Source: Methanoculleus methanifontis (GTDB lineage: Archaea > Halobacteriota > Methanomicrobia > Methanomicrobiales > Methanoculleaceae). From it: a stretch of DNA of 64,000 bases. Shown piece by piece: positions 37,138 through 45,972 of this stretch. Every line of letters begins with the position of its first letter. Within the stretch, counting starts at the first letter, position 1. A program made the position numbers and the translations under genes. The DNA is taken from the NCBI RefSeq assembly GCF_030464365.1, contig NZ_VCYI01000004.1, positions 1 through 64,000 of the forward strand, given 5' to 3'. The notes beneath the pieces are model-generated. The model ran no database searches and had not been told where the DNA came from. It saw nothing but the letters and a program-made list of their open reading frames with translations.

Positions 37138-37680
37138 TCAGACGCTTGGGATCTCCCGCTCGGTTCCGATCTCGTCGAGCGCCTGCCGCCCGGCGATCCT
37201 GACATCACGGTTGGCATCCCCGAGGAGGCGCAAAAGGGGTTCCCGAGCCCGCGGGTTGCCGATCCGGCCAAGCGCCCAGGCCGCCATCCTCCTGACCCGG
37301 GGTTTTGCGTCATCGAGCAGCCGGATCAACGGCTCAACCGCCCGGGGGTCGCCGATCTTTCCGAGCGCCCAGGCCGCTCCCATCCGAACCCAGGGGCTGT
37401 CGTCTTCCAGGCTTCGTATCAGCGGGAGGATGGGTTCGCGCCCATCGATGAGTCCGAGCGCCTTCGCCGCCTTCCACCGCACATCGACGTAGTCATCCTC
37501 CAGCGCCTCGATGAGCGGCTGTACCGCGCGACGGTCGCCGAGTTCCCCGAGCGCGTCCGCAGCCCGCCACCGTTCATTGAGATCCCCGGACGCAAGCATC
37601 AAAAGGTATCTGTGGAGTTTCTTCTCGCTATCGAGGCCTTTGGTCTCTCTCCCCGGCACTGGCGGATCCCCCTCTGCCAT
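37138..37680 (-). CDS. HEAT-repeat (PBS lyase-type) protein
   Basis: 180 residues with about five helical repeats of about 31 residues, each like RWRAADALGELGDRRAVQPLIEALEDD. This scaffold mediates protein binding; no catalytic motif is visible. ATG 37680 was chosen because the upstream ORF extension is not repeat-like. Divergent from the next gene by about 100 bases. Confidence 0.85.
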   Translation of the reverse strand: MAEGDPPVPGRETKGLDSEKKLHRYLLMLASGDLNERWRAADALGELGDRRAVQPLIEALEDDYVDVRWKAAKALGLIDGREPILPLIRSLEDDSPWVRMGAAWALGKIGDPRAVEPLIRLLDDAKPRVRRMAAWALGRIGNPRAREPLLRLLGDANRDVRIAGRQALDEIGTEREIPSV

Positions 37681-37782
37681 AGGCCACCTCACGCCCAACT
37701 GGAGTCGGCCGGGTATAAGGCTTTGCCCCGGAAGATGCCCACAAGGGTGCACTTTTTCTACTCTCCCTGCCTTCACCATAGT

Positions 37783-38208
37783 ATGGAAAGTCCGACGGTT
37801 ACACCGGAGGGTACGGCGTTTCCCCCGGATCTGGAGCGCCTCGGCGTCGTTGCCGGAGCGAAGATCGATATCAGAGACCTTGACGCGATGGGTCGCCGCC
37901 ATAACTTCCACGTCTTCCTCTACTTCGAGGAGGATCTGGCCAGAGATTCTACGCTCCGGGAAGACCTGCAGGAATACGGCGACGTGCCCGACCTGGAACG
38001 CCCGTTCGTCAACCTGAACGCATTCCTCCAGTACGCCGCCGAACAGGATCCCCTCTTCACCGGGCGCCTGGACGAGCTTCCGCTGGTCATCGAAGTCATG
38101 GCCTACGGGGAACTCACGACAGAAGAGGGCAAAATCGCGCCGTACGTCAAAGGGCTGATGCCGTTTCTGGACGAACTCACGATGGAGGATGCCCAGACCG
38201 CATCCTGA
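37783..38208 (+). CDS. Hypothetical protein
   Basis: 141 residues, acidic. I do not recognise the family. HNFHVFLYFEEDLARDSTLRED suggests alternating strand and helix. ATG 37783 (MESPTVTPEGTAFPPDLERLG) was chosen as the first Met with protein-like composition. Convergent with nadC. Confidence 0.6.
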   Translation: MESPTVTPEGTAFPPDLERLGVVAGAKIDIRDLDAMGRRHNFHVFLYFEEDLARDSTLREDLQEYGDVPDLERPFVNLNAFLQYAAEQDPLFTGRLDELPLVIEVMAYGELTTEEGKIAPYVKGLMPFLDELTMEDAQTAS

Positions 38209-38219
38209 ATCCCCTTATT

Positions 38220-39086
38220 TTAGGAAAGCCTGACGGTGCCCGCGCCCTTCAGGACATCCAGGCTCACGTCGAAGTTCCTGACCGTATGGGTGAGCGCGCC
38301 CATACTGATGATATCGATCCCGGTAGCGGCATACCCGGCAAGATCGTCGCCGGCGACGCCTCCCGAGACCTCGAGAGTGACCCCCTCCCGGAGACCACGG
38401 GCGGCCAGCGTCCCGACCGTCTCCCGGACGGCGCTCGGTGTCATGTTGTCGAGAAGGATTATGTCGGCACCGGCAACCGCAGCCTCGACGGCGTCCCGTG
38501 CCGTCTCGACTTCCACCTCGACCGCCCGGTAGCGGCTCTGCTCCTTTGCCTTCCGGATCGCCTCCGGTAGCGGCACCAGCGTGAGGTGGTTATCCTTGAT
38601 CAGGACCATATCCGAGAGGCAGTAGCGGTGCGGGTCGCCCCCGCCGAGGATCACCGCCTTCTTATCGAGCATCCGGAGTCCTGGAGCCGTCTTCCGGGTT
38701 GCGGCAATCCGCACGTCAGGAGAGATCGCACGGACGGCTTCGACCGCCTCCTGGGTCCGGGTCGCAATCCCGCTCATCCGCCCGATGATATTGAGCACCG
38801 TCCGTTCCAGAAGAAGGATCGTTCTCGCACGACCTTCGATCTCGAGGAGAACCGCGCCGCGAGCAACCGATCTACCATCGGTGGAACGCTGACGCACCAC
38901 AACCTCGAAATGCTCGAAGAGCGCCCGTGCTTCCTCGAGGCCGGCAACGATCCCTGTATCCTTCGCCTGGATCACCGCCCGGCAGGCGACGTCGGGGACG
39001 ACCGTCTCAGAGGTGACGTCGCCCCACGGGGCATCCTCCCGGACAAAACGGAGCAGGTCGTCGATCGGGATCATCCGCACTCTCAC
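38220..39086 (-). CDS. nadC: Nicotinate-nucleotide pyrophosphorylase (quinolinate phosphoribosyltransferase)
   Basis: 288 residues. It converts quinolinate and PRPP to nicotinate mononucleotide. IDDLLRFVREDAPWGDVTSE is the N-terminus; LLERTVLNIIGRMSGIATRT, ATRKTAPGLRMLDKKAVILGGG and VEVEVETARDAVEA hold PRPP- and quinolinate-binding residues. GTG 39086 overlaps the nadA stop by four bases (GTGA); ATG 39074 is the alternative. Confidence 0.93.
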   Translation of the reverse strand: MRVRMIPIDDLLRFVREDAPWGDVTSETVVPDVACRAVIQAKDTGIVAGLEEARALFEHFEVVVRQRSTDGRSVARGAVLLEIEGRARTILLLERTVLNIIGRMSGIATRTQEAVEAVRAISPDVRIAATRKTAPGLRMLDKKAVILGGGDPHRYCLSDMVLIKDNHLTLVPLPEAIRKAKEQSRYRAVEVEVETARDAVEAAVAGADIILLDNMTPSAVRETVGTLAARGLREGVTLEVSGGVAGDDLAGYAATGIDIISMGALTHTVRNFDVSLDVLKGAGTVRLS

Positions 39087-39979
39087 GCTCCGACGGTAAT
39101 CATCCGCTCGATCGCCCGCCGCGCCCGATCCATAACCTCAGGGGGGAGGACAACCTCGTGCTCTTCGGACTCAAGCGCGTGGTGGAGATCGGCAATGGAT
39201 ATCTCCTTCATATCCGCACAGACTGCCTCCGGATTCTCGTAAAAGACCCTTCCGGGGTAGAGCACACGCAGACGGGAAGCCATCTCCCGCTCGGTGAAGA
39301 CCCACCAGGGCTCGTCCCCGCCGGCCGCGGCGGCGCGGATCATGCCCGCCGTGGAGGCTATCCGATCGGCCTGCTCCTGGATTTCCGGCGGGCATTCAGG
39401 GTGGCAGACGATCGTGCCGCCCTTTTTCCGGGCCGCTTCGACGTCGGCAAGGGTGAATCCCATATGGACGTAGCAATGACCGCCGGGAGGCAGAGGAATG
39501 ATCGTCTTTTCGGGGAGTTCCCGCTGGACGTATGCTGCGAGGTTTGAGTCCGGCCCAAAGAGGATCGTATCGTTTGGAAGCGACGCTACGACCCGAACCG
39601 CGTTTGCCGAGGTGCAGGTGATGTCGGCGAGCGCCTTGCTCTCCGCCGTGCTGTTGACGTAGACCACCACGGCCGCATCGGGATACTGTTCTTTCGCCTC
39701 CAGGATCAGATCGGGGGTCAGGAAATCGGCAAGCGGGCATCCTGCGTCCTCCACCGGGAGGACAACTTTCCGATCAGGGTTGAGGATCTTTGCCGTTTCG
39801 GCCATGAACCGGACACCGCAGACGACGATCAGGTCCGCCGCGGTCTCCTTCGCTTTCACCGCGAGCTCGAGGCTGTCGCCCACCACGTCGGCGAGCGCCT
39901 GGATCTCCATGGGCTGGTAGTTATGCGCCATGATGACCGCGTTCTTCTCGGTCTTGAGCGCACGAATTTCCGTCTCCAT
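39083..39979 (-). CDS. nadA: Quinolinate synthase
   Basis: 298 residues. It condenses iminoaspartate with dihydroxyacetone phosphate. IMAHNYQPMEIQALADVVGDS is the family start. Cluster Cys candidates are in VVCGVRFMAET, DITCTSANAV and the ending region with AVCADMKEIS; together they bind the single 4Fe-4S. It starts two bases after the nadX stop and overlaps nadC. Confidence 0.93.
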   Translation of the reverse strand: METEIRALKTEKNAVIMAHNYQPMEIQALADVVGDSLELAVKAKETAADLIVVCGVRFMAETAKILNPDRKVVLPVEDAGCPLADFLTPDLILEAKEQYPDAAVVVYVNSTAESKALADITCTSANAVRVVASLPNDTILFGPDSNLAAYVQRELPEKTIIPLPPGGHCYVHMGFTLADVEAARKKGGTIVCHPECPPEIQEQADRIASTAGMIRAAAAGGDEPWWVFTEREMASRLRVLYPGRVFYENPEAVCADMKEISIADLHHALESEEHEVVLPPEVMDRARRAIERMITVGA

Positions 39980-39981
39980 TG

Positions 39982-40743
39982 TTACGTTCCCACCACCAGA
40001 GGGTTCTCAAGGTTCTTTAAGAGCGTCAGGATGGAGAGGGCCGCCATATAACTGGTTGCAGGATTATCGGGGCTCGGGACATTCCTGACCCGGACATAGA
40101 TGTCCCCGAAGTCGCCCTCAACGAATATCTCGTGAATGTTCCTCTCTGCTTCAGGGTCAATCCAGAGTTCCACATCAATGTCCCTGCCTGCAGCGAGTCC
40201 CAACGCAACTGCGACATTAACGTTTTTCGGGTACTGCTTAATACAGTCGTGTGCCAGACCCTTAAATATCTCCATTCGTGTCGTAACTGGCAACCCGAGC
40301 GACGCAGGAGGTTTTGTCGTACGCAGGAGAAGTTTTTTCGGCGGCGAAACCTGGCCAATCTTGATGTTATCAAGCCCGATGATTGCGCCGCTCGGAACCC
40401 GGATCTTCTTCCCCGCTTCTCGTGCAACCTCGATGAGGTGGTCGCGGAACTCCACATCCGCGAGAGCTCCGCCCGAGAGGAGGATAATATCCCTTCCCGA
40501 CCGAAGAACCGTTTCCGCATAGCACCTGACGGCACCGACAGAGGCGGCTTCTACAACTATCGAGAAATCTTCCTGCATGAAGGCGTCAAAGTCCGTATAC
40601 GCTCGGGCATGGCAGAGCGCCGCCAATTCTTCCGCCCGCCCGGGGATGATATCGAAGACCGCAACAACCTGGATGCTCTCAGCGTGTGTGGCGATGATAT
40701 GTCCAACGTTGCCGCATCCCAGCAACCCTATTTTAATCATCAA
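39982..40743 (-). CDS. nadX: L-aspartate dehydrogenase
   Basis: 253 residues. It makes iminoaspartate from aspartate with NAD(P), replacing NadB. The Rossmann motif is IGLLGCGNVGHIIA; VPSGAIIGLDNIKIGQ and the C-terminal PEAERNIHEIFVEGDFGDI match the family. ATG 40743 is followed by a second ATG. It heads nadX-nadA-nadC. Confidence 0.92.
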   Translation of the reverse strand: MMIKIGLLGCGNVGHIIATHAESIQVVAVFDIIPGRAEELAALCHARAYTDFDAFMQEDFSIVVEAASVGAVRCYAETVLRSGRDIILLSGGALADVEFRDHLIEVAREAGKKIRVPSGAIIGLDNIKIGQVSPPKKLLLRTTKPPASLGLPVTTRMEIFKGLAHDCIKQYPKNVNVAVALGLAAGRDIDVELWIDPEAERNIHEIFVEGDFGDIYVRVRNVPSPDNPATSYMAALSILTLLKNLENPLVVGT

Positions 40744-40852
40744 ATAAAGAAATTGTAATATCAGCGGTTAAGTATTGTGCTCCACACAGCGAAAAAAGAA
40801 CACCAAATTTCAGCAGTAGGACAGGCTGCCAATCATACACAGGAAGTCGATA

Positions 40853-42094
40853 ATCATCACCTTTGAAGATCTACGAGAAAAAAAGATCTACATCGAGAGT
40901 TACGGGTGCACTTATAACCACGCTGACGCACGGAGGCTCACGGCGATACTGGAAGATTTCGGCTGCACACTGACCGGCCGGGCGGAGGAGGCGGATGCTG
41001 TGATCGTCAACACCTGCACGGTGATCGGCGCGACCGAACGAAAGATGCTCCGGCGCCTGGCGGCGTTTGCCGACCGCGACCTCTACGTGACCGGATGCAT
41101 GCCGCTCGTCCAGATGGATAAGATTCGTTCGGTCTGCACCCCGCAAGTCATCCGCCCGGATGAGATCCACGAACGATCCGGCAGCGTCGGTACCCGTGGG
41201 CCGGGGGCAACCGGCGTGGTGCAGATAGCGAGCGGATGCATCGGCCGGTGCAGTTACTGCATCACCCGGTTCGCCCGGGGGCGGCTCGCGAGTGTGCCTG
41301 CACAGGACATACTCGACGCCGTCCGGGCCCTCGTCGCGTCGGGCGCCTACGAGATCCAGCTGACCGGGCAGGACGTGGCCGCATGGGGGCTTGATCGGGG
41401 CGAATCGCTCCCCGAACTCTTGCGGGAGATAACGAACATACCCGGGAGGTTCGCCGTCAGGCTGGGGATGATGAACCCGGCTGCGGTGCTCGGAATCCTT
41501 GAGCCGCTCACTGATGCCTGCGAGAGCGAAAAGGTCTTCCGGTTCCTCCACCTCCCTGTCCAGTCGGGCTCGGATGCCGTTCTCGAACGGATGCAGCGCG
41601 GCTACACTGCAGCCGACGTCGTCCGGATCGTCGATACGTTCCGGGAACGTTACCCGGATATGATGATCTCTTCCGACTTCATCACCGGGTTTCCCGGGGA
41701 GACGGACGAAGAGTTCTCACAGACGCTCGAACTCCTTCGACGGGCGGCGTTCGTAAAGGTGAACATCACCCGCTACTCACGGCGACCCGGGACGCCCGCC
41801 GCGGCCCTAAAAGACCTCCCCGAGCGGATACGCAAAGACCGTTCCCGCACACTGCTTGCCGAAGCAAACCGGAACTACGACACTTACAACGAACGCTGGA
41901 TCGGGCGGGAGACACCGGTCGTCGCGACCGAGAAGAACATGCCGGGATCGACCGTCTGCCGCAATCCCTGCTACCTCAATGTCGTCGTAGAAGAGGATCT
42001 GCCGTTCGGATTCACCGGAAAGGCGGTGATAACCGGGAACCGCCGGCACTACGTCATCGCCAAACTGGTTCCGTCCGGAGAAGAAGAGGTTTAG
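40853..42094 (+). CDS. MiaB-like tRNA methylthiotransferase (archaeal e-MtaB type), start codon unclear
   Basis: About 413 residues. It adds a methylthio group to threonylcarbamoyl-adenosine in tRNA. The N-terminal UPF0004 domain has ESYGCTYNHADARRL, NTCTVIGATERK and VTGCMP (three Cys for the auxiliary cluster); the radical-SAM motif is CIGRCSYC; the C-terminal TRAM-like part is IGRETPVVATEKNMPGS. The domain begins near 40862, yet no ATG, GTG or TTG is in frame between the TAG at 40817 and GTG 41000, which would remove the first cluster Cys. Candidate starts are ATC 40853/40856, ATA 40850 or CTG 40826. A run of seven A residues at 40878-40884 is the other suspect. Confidence 0.85.
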   Translation: MITFEDLREKKIYIESYGCTYNHADARRLTAILEDFGCTLTGRAEEADAVIVNTCTVIGATERKMLRRLAAFADRDLYVTGCMPLVQMDKIRSVCTPQVIRPDEIHERSGSVGTRGPGATGVVQIASGCIGRCSYCITRFARGRLASVPAQDILDAVRALVASGAYEIQLTGQDVAAWGLDRGESLPELLREITNIPGRFAVRLGMMNPAAVLGILEPLTDACESEKVFRFLHLPVQSGSDAVLERMQRGYTAADVVRIVDTFRERYPDMMISSDFITGFPGETDEEFSQTLELLRRAAFVKVNITRYSRRPGTPAAALKDLPERIRKDRSRTLLAEANRNYDTYNERWIGRETPVVATEKNMPGSTVCRNPCYLNVVVEEDLPFGFTGKAVITGNRRHYVIAKLVPSGEEEV

Positions 42095-42136
42095 CCCCAC
42101 CGAAACTTTTTCTTCCGTCAAGGCCTATCTCCCTCC

Positions 42137-42580
42137 ATGCAAGAGATCACCGGGCAAGAACTCTCTTCAAAGAAGGCAGAATACCTCAAATACATCCATA
42201 TGCAAGCCGATGTCGTAAAGACGACCGAGATCGCCGCCCACTTCTCTGTCGCACCCTCGACGGTAACAAAGGCGCTCACGGAGATTGCAAAAGCAGGATA
42301 TATCGAGCATACGCCCTACCGTGGGGTGAGACTCACACCTTTCGGCACCGAATACGCCCGGTTCCTGGTTCGCCGTCACCGGATCGTTGCCCTGGTGCTC
42401 AGCCGCCACGGGCTCGAGCCCGAAGAGGCCTGCAGGGAGGCAAAAAAGATCGAGCAGTGCTTCTCGAAGGACCTTACCAACAGGATGTGCATGTCGCTCG
42501 GGCACCCGATGATGAGCGTCTGCGGGGAGATTGAGCACGATCACCGCTACTGTAGTCCTCCCGGCGGGTACCACGGGTGA
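42137..42580 (+). CDS. DtxR/MntR-type metal-dependent regulator
   Basis: 147 residues: an N-terminal winged helix (SSKKAEYLKYIHMQADVVKTTEIAAHF, recognition helix SVAPSTVTKALTEIAKAGYIEH) and a dimerisation/metal domain with RHRIVALVLSRHGLEPEEACREAKKIE and MSLGHP. The SH3-like third domain is absent. The C-terminal HDHRYC may add metal ligands. It lies 67 bases upstream of a metal ABC importer, which it probably represses when metal is ample (inference from position). Confidence 0.85.
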   Translation: MQEITGQELSSKKAEYLKYIHMQADVVKTTEIAAHFSVAPSTVTKALTEIAKAGYIEHTPYRGVRLTPFGTEYARFLVRRHRIVALVLSRHGLEPEEACREAKKIEQCFSKDLTNRMCMSLGHPMMSVCGEIEHDHRYCSPPGGYHG

Positions 42581-42647
42581 CGACGGAACGTCTTCGTCTT
42601 TCACATGGGATAAATTTAGATACCTGCCAAATCAGGAGTGGAGAACG

Positions 42648-43553
42648 ATGGAGACGAAAGGCAACAACAATACCACCAGATCTCAATCTCTCGTCGCAGC
42701 CGTATTCACAGTCTTTCTGCTGGCAGCAGCCACAGCGGGATGTACCAACACCGACCGGCAGAACGGCGGGGATGTCATCGTCGCGGTCACCATCCCGCCC
42801 GAACAGGAGTTCGTAGAACAGGTGGGGGGCGATCATGTTCGGGTTATCCTGCTGGTGCCGCCGGGGGCCGACCCGCACACCTACGAACCCCCGCCGGGGG
42901 TCCTCGCCGACGTCGCAGAGGCGGATATGTACGCCGTGGTCGGTTCGGGGATCGAGTTCGAACTCACCTGGCAGGGGAAGATCGCCGCCCTGAACCCTGA
43001 GATGCTGGTCGTCGACTGTTCGCGCGGCGTCGACCTGATCGCGGTCGGTGACGCCGAACACGGGGGAGCTGACCCACATATCTGGGCATCTCCGAAAAAC
43101 GCGAAGATCATGGTCGAGAACATTCGCGAAGGGTTCATCACGGTCGATCCGGACAACGCCGAAGATTACCGCCGGAACGCCGATGCCTACCTCGGGGAAC
43201 TCGACGCCCTTGACGCGGAGATCGCCGGCGCGCTTGCCGAATCAGGGGTGAAAAAGGTCATGGTCTACCACTCGTCGTGGGCCTACCTTGCCCGGGACTA
43301 CGGGTTTATTGAAGTGCCGATTGAGAGCGAGGGAAAAGAGCCCTCGCCGCAGAGGATAGAGCACCTCATCAAGCAGGCAGAGGAGGAGGAGGTCCGGGTG
43401 ATATTCGCGTCGCCCGAGCACTCCACCCGGAGCGCAGAGGTGATTGCGGACGCGATCGGGGGCACCGTGGTGACGGTAAACCCGCTCGCGAAAGACTACC
43501 TCGCGAACATGCGGCACGTGGTCTCGGCGTTTACGGGGAGCGGCAGACCATGA
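42648..43553 (+). CDS. znuA: Zinc/manganese ABC importer substrate-binding lipoprotein
   Basis: 301 residues of the cluster A-I family. Signal segment with lipobox ATAGC (about residue 30). Metal ligands are in GADPHTYEPPPG (His), GGADPHIWASPKN (His) and YHSSWAYLARDYG (His), with the last Asp/Glu in IFASPEHSTRSAEVIADAIG. No long His-rich loop is present, so zinc or manganese cannot be separated. The end overlaps the ATPase start by four bases. ATG 42648 gives a normal signal peptide. Confidence 0.88.
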   Translation: METKGNNNTTRSQSLVAAVFTVFLLAAATAGCTNTDRQNGGDVIVAVTIPPEQEFVEQVGGDHVRVILLVPPGADPHTYEPPPGVLADVAEADMYAVVGSGIEFELTWQGKIAALNPEMLVVDCSRGVDLIAVGDAEHGGADPHIWASPKNAKIMVENIREGFITVDPDNAEDYRRNADAYLGELDALDAEIAGALAESGVKKVMVYHSSWAYLARDYGFIEVPIESEGKEPSPQRIEHLIKQAEEEEVRVIFASPEHSTRSAEVIADAIGGTVVTVNPLAKDYLANMRHVVSAFTGSGRP

Positions 43554-44317
43554 CCGCACCCGTGATCGAGGTCGAGGACGTCTGGATCAGGCTGCGCGGC
43601 CATACTGTCCTCGAAGACGTGAACTTTGCCGTCCACCAGGACGACTTCTACGCGATCATCGGGCCGAACGGCGGCGGGAAGACGACGCTCCTTAAGGTGA
43701 TCCTCGGTCTCCTTCAGCCCTCCCGCGGCGCAGTCAGGATCCTCGGCGCCACGGGGGCGGCGGCAAGGAGGGATCTCGGTTACGTCCCCCAGTTCCGGAC
43801 GTTCGACTTCGAGTATCCCATCACCGTGCGGGAGATGGTTCTCTCCGGCCGCCTCGGCCACATCACCCGAATCCCGCGGCGTTACGACGCCGAAGACCGC
43901 GCCCGGACGGAGAAGGCGCTCGAGACGATGCACATCATCGATCTTGCCGACCGGCAGATCCGGGATCTCTCCGGCGGGGAGCAGCAGCGGGCGATCATCG
44001 CCCGGGCGCTCGTTAGCGACCCGAAGGTGCTGCTCCTCGACGAACCGACGGTCTACGTGGACGCCCCGACTGCGGCCCAGTTCTACAGTGTCCTCGATCG
44101 GCTCCGCGAACGGATGGCGATCGTCCTCGTGACCCACGACATCGGGGTGATCCCTGAGCACGTGACCCGGGTCGCCTGCTTAAACCGGCGCCTCTATACG
44201 CACGACACGAACGAGATCACGCCGGATATGCTCGAAGCCGCGTATCATTGCCCGGTCGATCTCATCGCTCATGGGGTTCCGCACCGGGTCTTTTCGGAGC
44301 ATACGAAGGAGGAGTGA
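43550..44317 (+). CDS. znuC: Zinc/manganese ABC importer ATPase
   Basis: 255 residues with Walker A IGPNGGGKTTLLKVI, Q-loop VPQFRTFD, signature LSGGEQQRAIIARAL, Walker B LLLDEPTVYVD and H-loop LVTHDIG. It belongs to the ZnuC/MntB subgroup. Overlaps znuA by four bases and ends two bases before the permease gene. Confidence 0.9.
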   Translation: MTAPVIEVEDVWIRLRGHTVLEDVNFAVHQDDFYAIIGPNGGGKTTLLKVILGLLQPSRGAVRILGATGAAARRDLGYVPQFRTFDFEYPITVREMVLSGRLGHITRIPRRYDAEDRARTEKALETMHIIDLADRQIRDLSGGEQQRAIIARALVSDPKVLLLDEPTVYVDAPTAAQFYSVLDRLRERMAIVLVTHDIGVIPEHVTRVACLNRRLYTHDTNEITPDMLEAAYHCPVDLIAHGVPHRVFSEHTKEE

Positions 44318-44319
44318 GC

Positions 44320-45129
44320 ATGTTCGAGGTGCTCGGGTTCGAGTTCTTCAGGAACGCCCTCATCGCCGGGGTGCTCGCGAGCGTGGCCTGCGGCATCATC
44401 GGCACCTACGTCGTGGTGCGGCGGATGGTCTCAGTCAGCGGCGGCATATCCCACGCGGCCTTCGGCGGGATCGGCCTCGGCTACTTCCTCGGGATCGATC
44501 CGCTCCTCGGCGCGACCGGATTCACCGTGGCGACGGCGCTCGGGATGGGCACGCTCCAGCTCCGGGCCCGGCAGCAGATGGACACCATCATCGGTGCGGT
44601 CTGGGCGGCGGGGATGGCCATCGGGATCCTCTTTGTTTACTTAACGCCGGGATTCGCCCCCGACCTCTTCTCCTACCTCTTCGGGAACATCCTCCTTGTG
44701 CCGCAGGGAGATATCCTGCTGATGGGGGTGCTCGTCGCCATCATCGTCGCCGTCGTGGCCTTCCTCTACCGGGAGTTCCAGGCGGTCACGTTTGACCCGG
44801 ACTACGCGAGGGTCATGAACCTCCCGGTCGAGCGGCTCTGGCTCCTCCTCCTCGTTCTGGTTGCGCTCACGGTGGTGATGCTGATCCGGGTGGTGGGGAT
44901 AATCCTCGTGATCGCGCTCCTGACGCTCCCGGCGGCGATCAGCCGCCTCTACACCACCCGGATATGGAGCATGATGCTTCTCGCCGTCGCCCTCGGCATC
45001 GCCTTCACCCTGACGGGCATAGGGCTCTCCTACCTCCTCGACGTCCCGTCGGGCGCGACGATCATCCTCGTGAGCACGTTCGCGTATGCGGGCGCCCTCG
45101 GGGCCGAACGCCTCCGGCAGGGCGACTAG
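44320..45129 (+). CDS. znuB: Zinc/manganese ABC importer permease
   Basis: 269 residues of the ABC-3 family with about eight helices. VRRMVSVSGGISHAAFGGIGLGYFLG is the diagnostic N-terminal segment, and RVVGIILVIALLTLPAAISRLYTTR the coupling region. ATG 44320 is chosen since MFEVLGFEFFRNALIAGVLA is the usual start. Confidence 0.9.
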   Translation: MFEVLGFEFFRNALIAGVLASVACGIIGTYVVVRRMVSVSGGISHAAFGGIGLGYFLGIDPLLGATGFTVATALGMGTLQLRARQQMDTIIGAVWAAGMAIGILFVYLTPGFAPDLFSYLFGNILLVPQGDILLMGVLVAIIVAVVAFLYREFQAVTFDPDYARVMNLPVERLWLLLLVLVALTVVMLIRVVGIILVIALLTLPAAISRLYTTRIWSMMLLAVALGIAFTLTGIGLSYLLDVPSGATIILVSTFAYAGALGAERLRQGD

Positions 45130-45179
45130 CGGGACAAACCGGTGCGCTTATGCCGGCATACGTAAGAGGTGAGTGAGCA

Positions 45180-45704
45180 ATGGATCCGATCATCGAAGAG
45201 GGATACGCCCGCCTCCTCGAAACCCTTGAGGACCTGCAGGCGAAGAAGGAAGAATCGGCCTCGGAGATCCGGGGCAACATGGGTGCCCTTCTTGCGCGGA
45301 TGGGCACCGATACGGCGCCGGTCGTGAAGCAGATCGGGCTCGAGATGCTCCGGCGCGCAAAGAGGGAGGCGTCAGGGGAACTCTACGACCAGGAGTTCTA
45401 CGAGAAGAGGATGATCGTTCTCGGAAAAGGCGACCCGCTCCCCTACCGCCCTGACGACCCGACAAAGCCCGTCGATGCGCAGATCTGCGTCCTCGACGAG
45501 GATGGAGCCTTCCACGAACTGATGTATACCAACACCGATATCCGGACGGATTCCTATCTCGCCCCACTCACACCGGATGAGGCGTTCGACATCTACAGCT
45601 ACGAACTCGTCTTCATGCTCTACCGGGCGCTCTACGAGTACGCGAAGATGGACGAGGAACTGACGGCCGCACTCGCGCGGACGCTCGATTATCTCGGCTC
45701 CTGA
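45180..45704 (+). CDS. Hypothetical protein, possibly part of the znu operon
   Basis: 174 residues, acidic and helical, with N-terminal EEGYARLLETLEDLQAKKEESASEIRG. I do not recognise the family. It starts 50 bases after the permease gene on the same strand, so cotranscription is possible; a T-run follows. Confidence 0.6.
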   Translation: MDPIIEEGYARLLETLEDLQAKKEESASEIRGNMGALLARMGTDTAPVVKQIGLEMLRRAKREASGELYDQEFYEKRMIVLGKGDPLPYRPDDPTKPVDAQICVLDEDGAFHELMYTNTDIRTDSYLAPLTPDEAFDIYSYELVFMLYRALYEYAKMDEELTAALARTLDYLGS

Positions 45705-45711
45705 AAAACAC

Positions 45712-45717
45712 TTTTTT
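45712..45717 (+). terminator. Oligo-T terminator after the znu-region genes
   Basis: Six T residues seven bases after the stop of the 45180 gene, at the border of the long repeat gap. Confidence 0.4.
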
Positions 45718-45860
45718 CCCGAAGGCGGCCCCCGGATATCGAGGGAGAGGCGGCTGCAGCGGGCACCCCTGGAGGCTTTGAGTCACTGCATGCGTGCGGT
45801 GGGAGGCCAGCAGCTTCCGAGCCCCGGGGCGTCCCGAAGAGCAATGGGTGGGACACCGTA

Positions 45861-45972
45861 CCCGTGCACGGATTTCCACTGGATATCGCCCAGGGGGAGG
45901 GGCTGACGGGGCGGGGGGCTTGCCCCCCTCCCCTGTCTCCACGTACTAATGTGTTCGTATAACCCCCACTCG
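45861..45972 (+). repeat. G-rich hairpin element, copy B
   Basis: Same layout as copy A: an upstream CACGGATTTCCAC-type block, GATATCGCC, GGGGCTGACGGGG, the stem GGGGCGGGGGG...CCCCCCTCCCC and TGTC (core 45900-45938). The loop is CTTG rather than GCAT. The downstream arm ends in AACCCCCACTCG, where the hairpin array begins. In the 667-base convergent gap 45705-46371. Confidence 0.75.

Noticed and set aside
40863-41003. Programmed -1 frameshift taken as established
   Set aside because: The in-frame reading ITFEDLREKKIYIESYGC is also protein-like, so a rare start codon is equally likely; kept only as an open finding.
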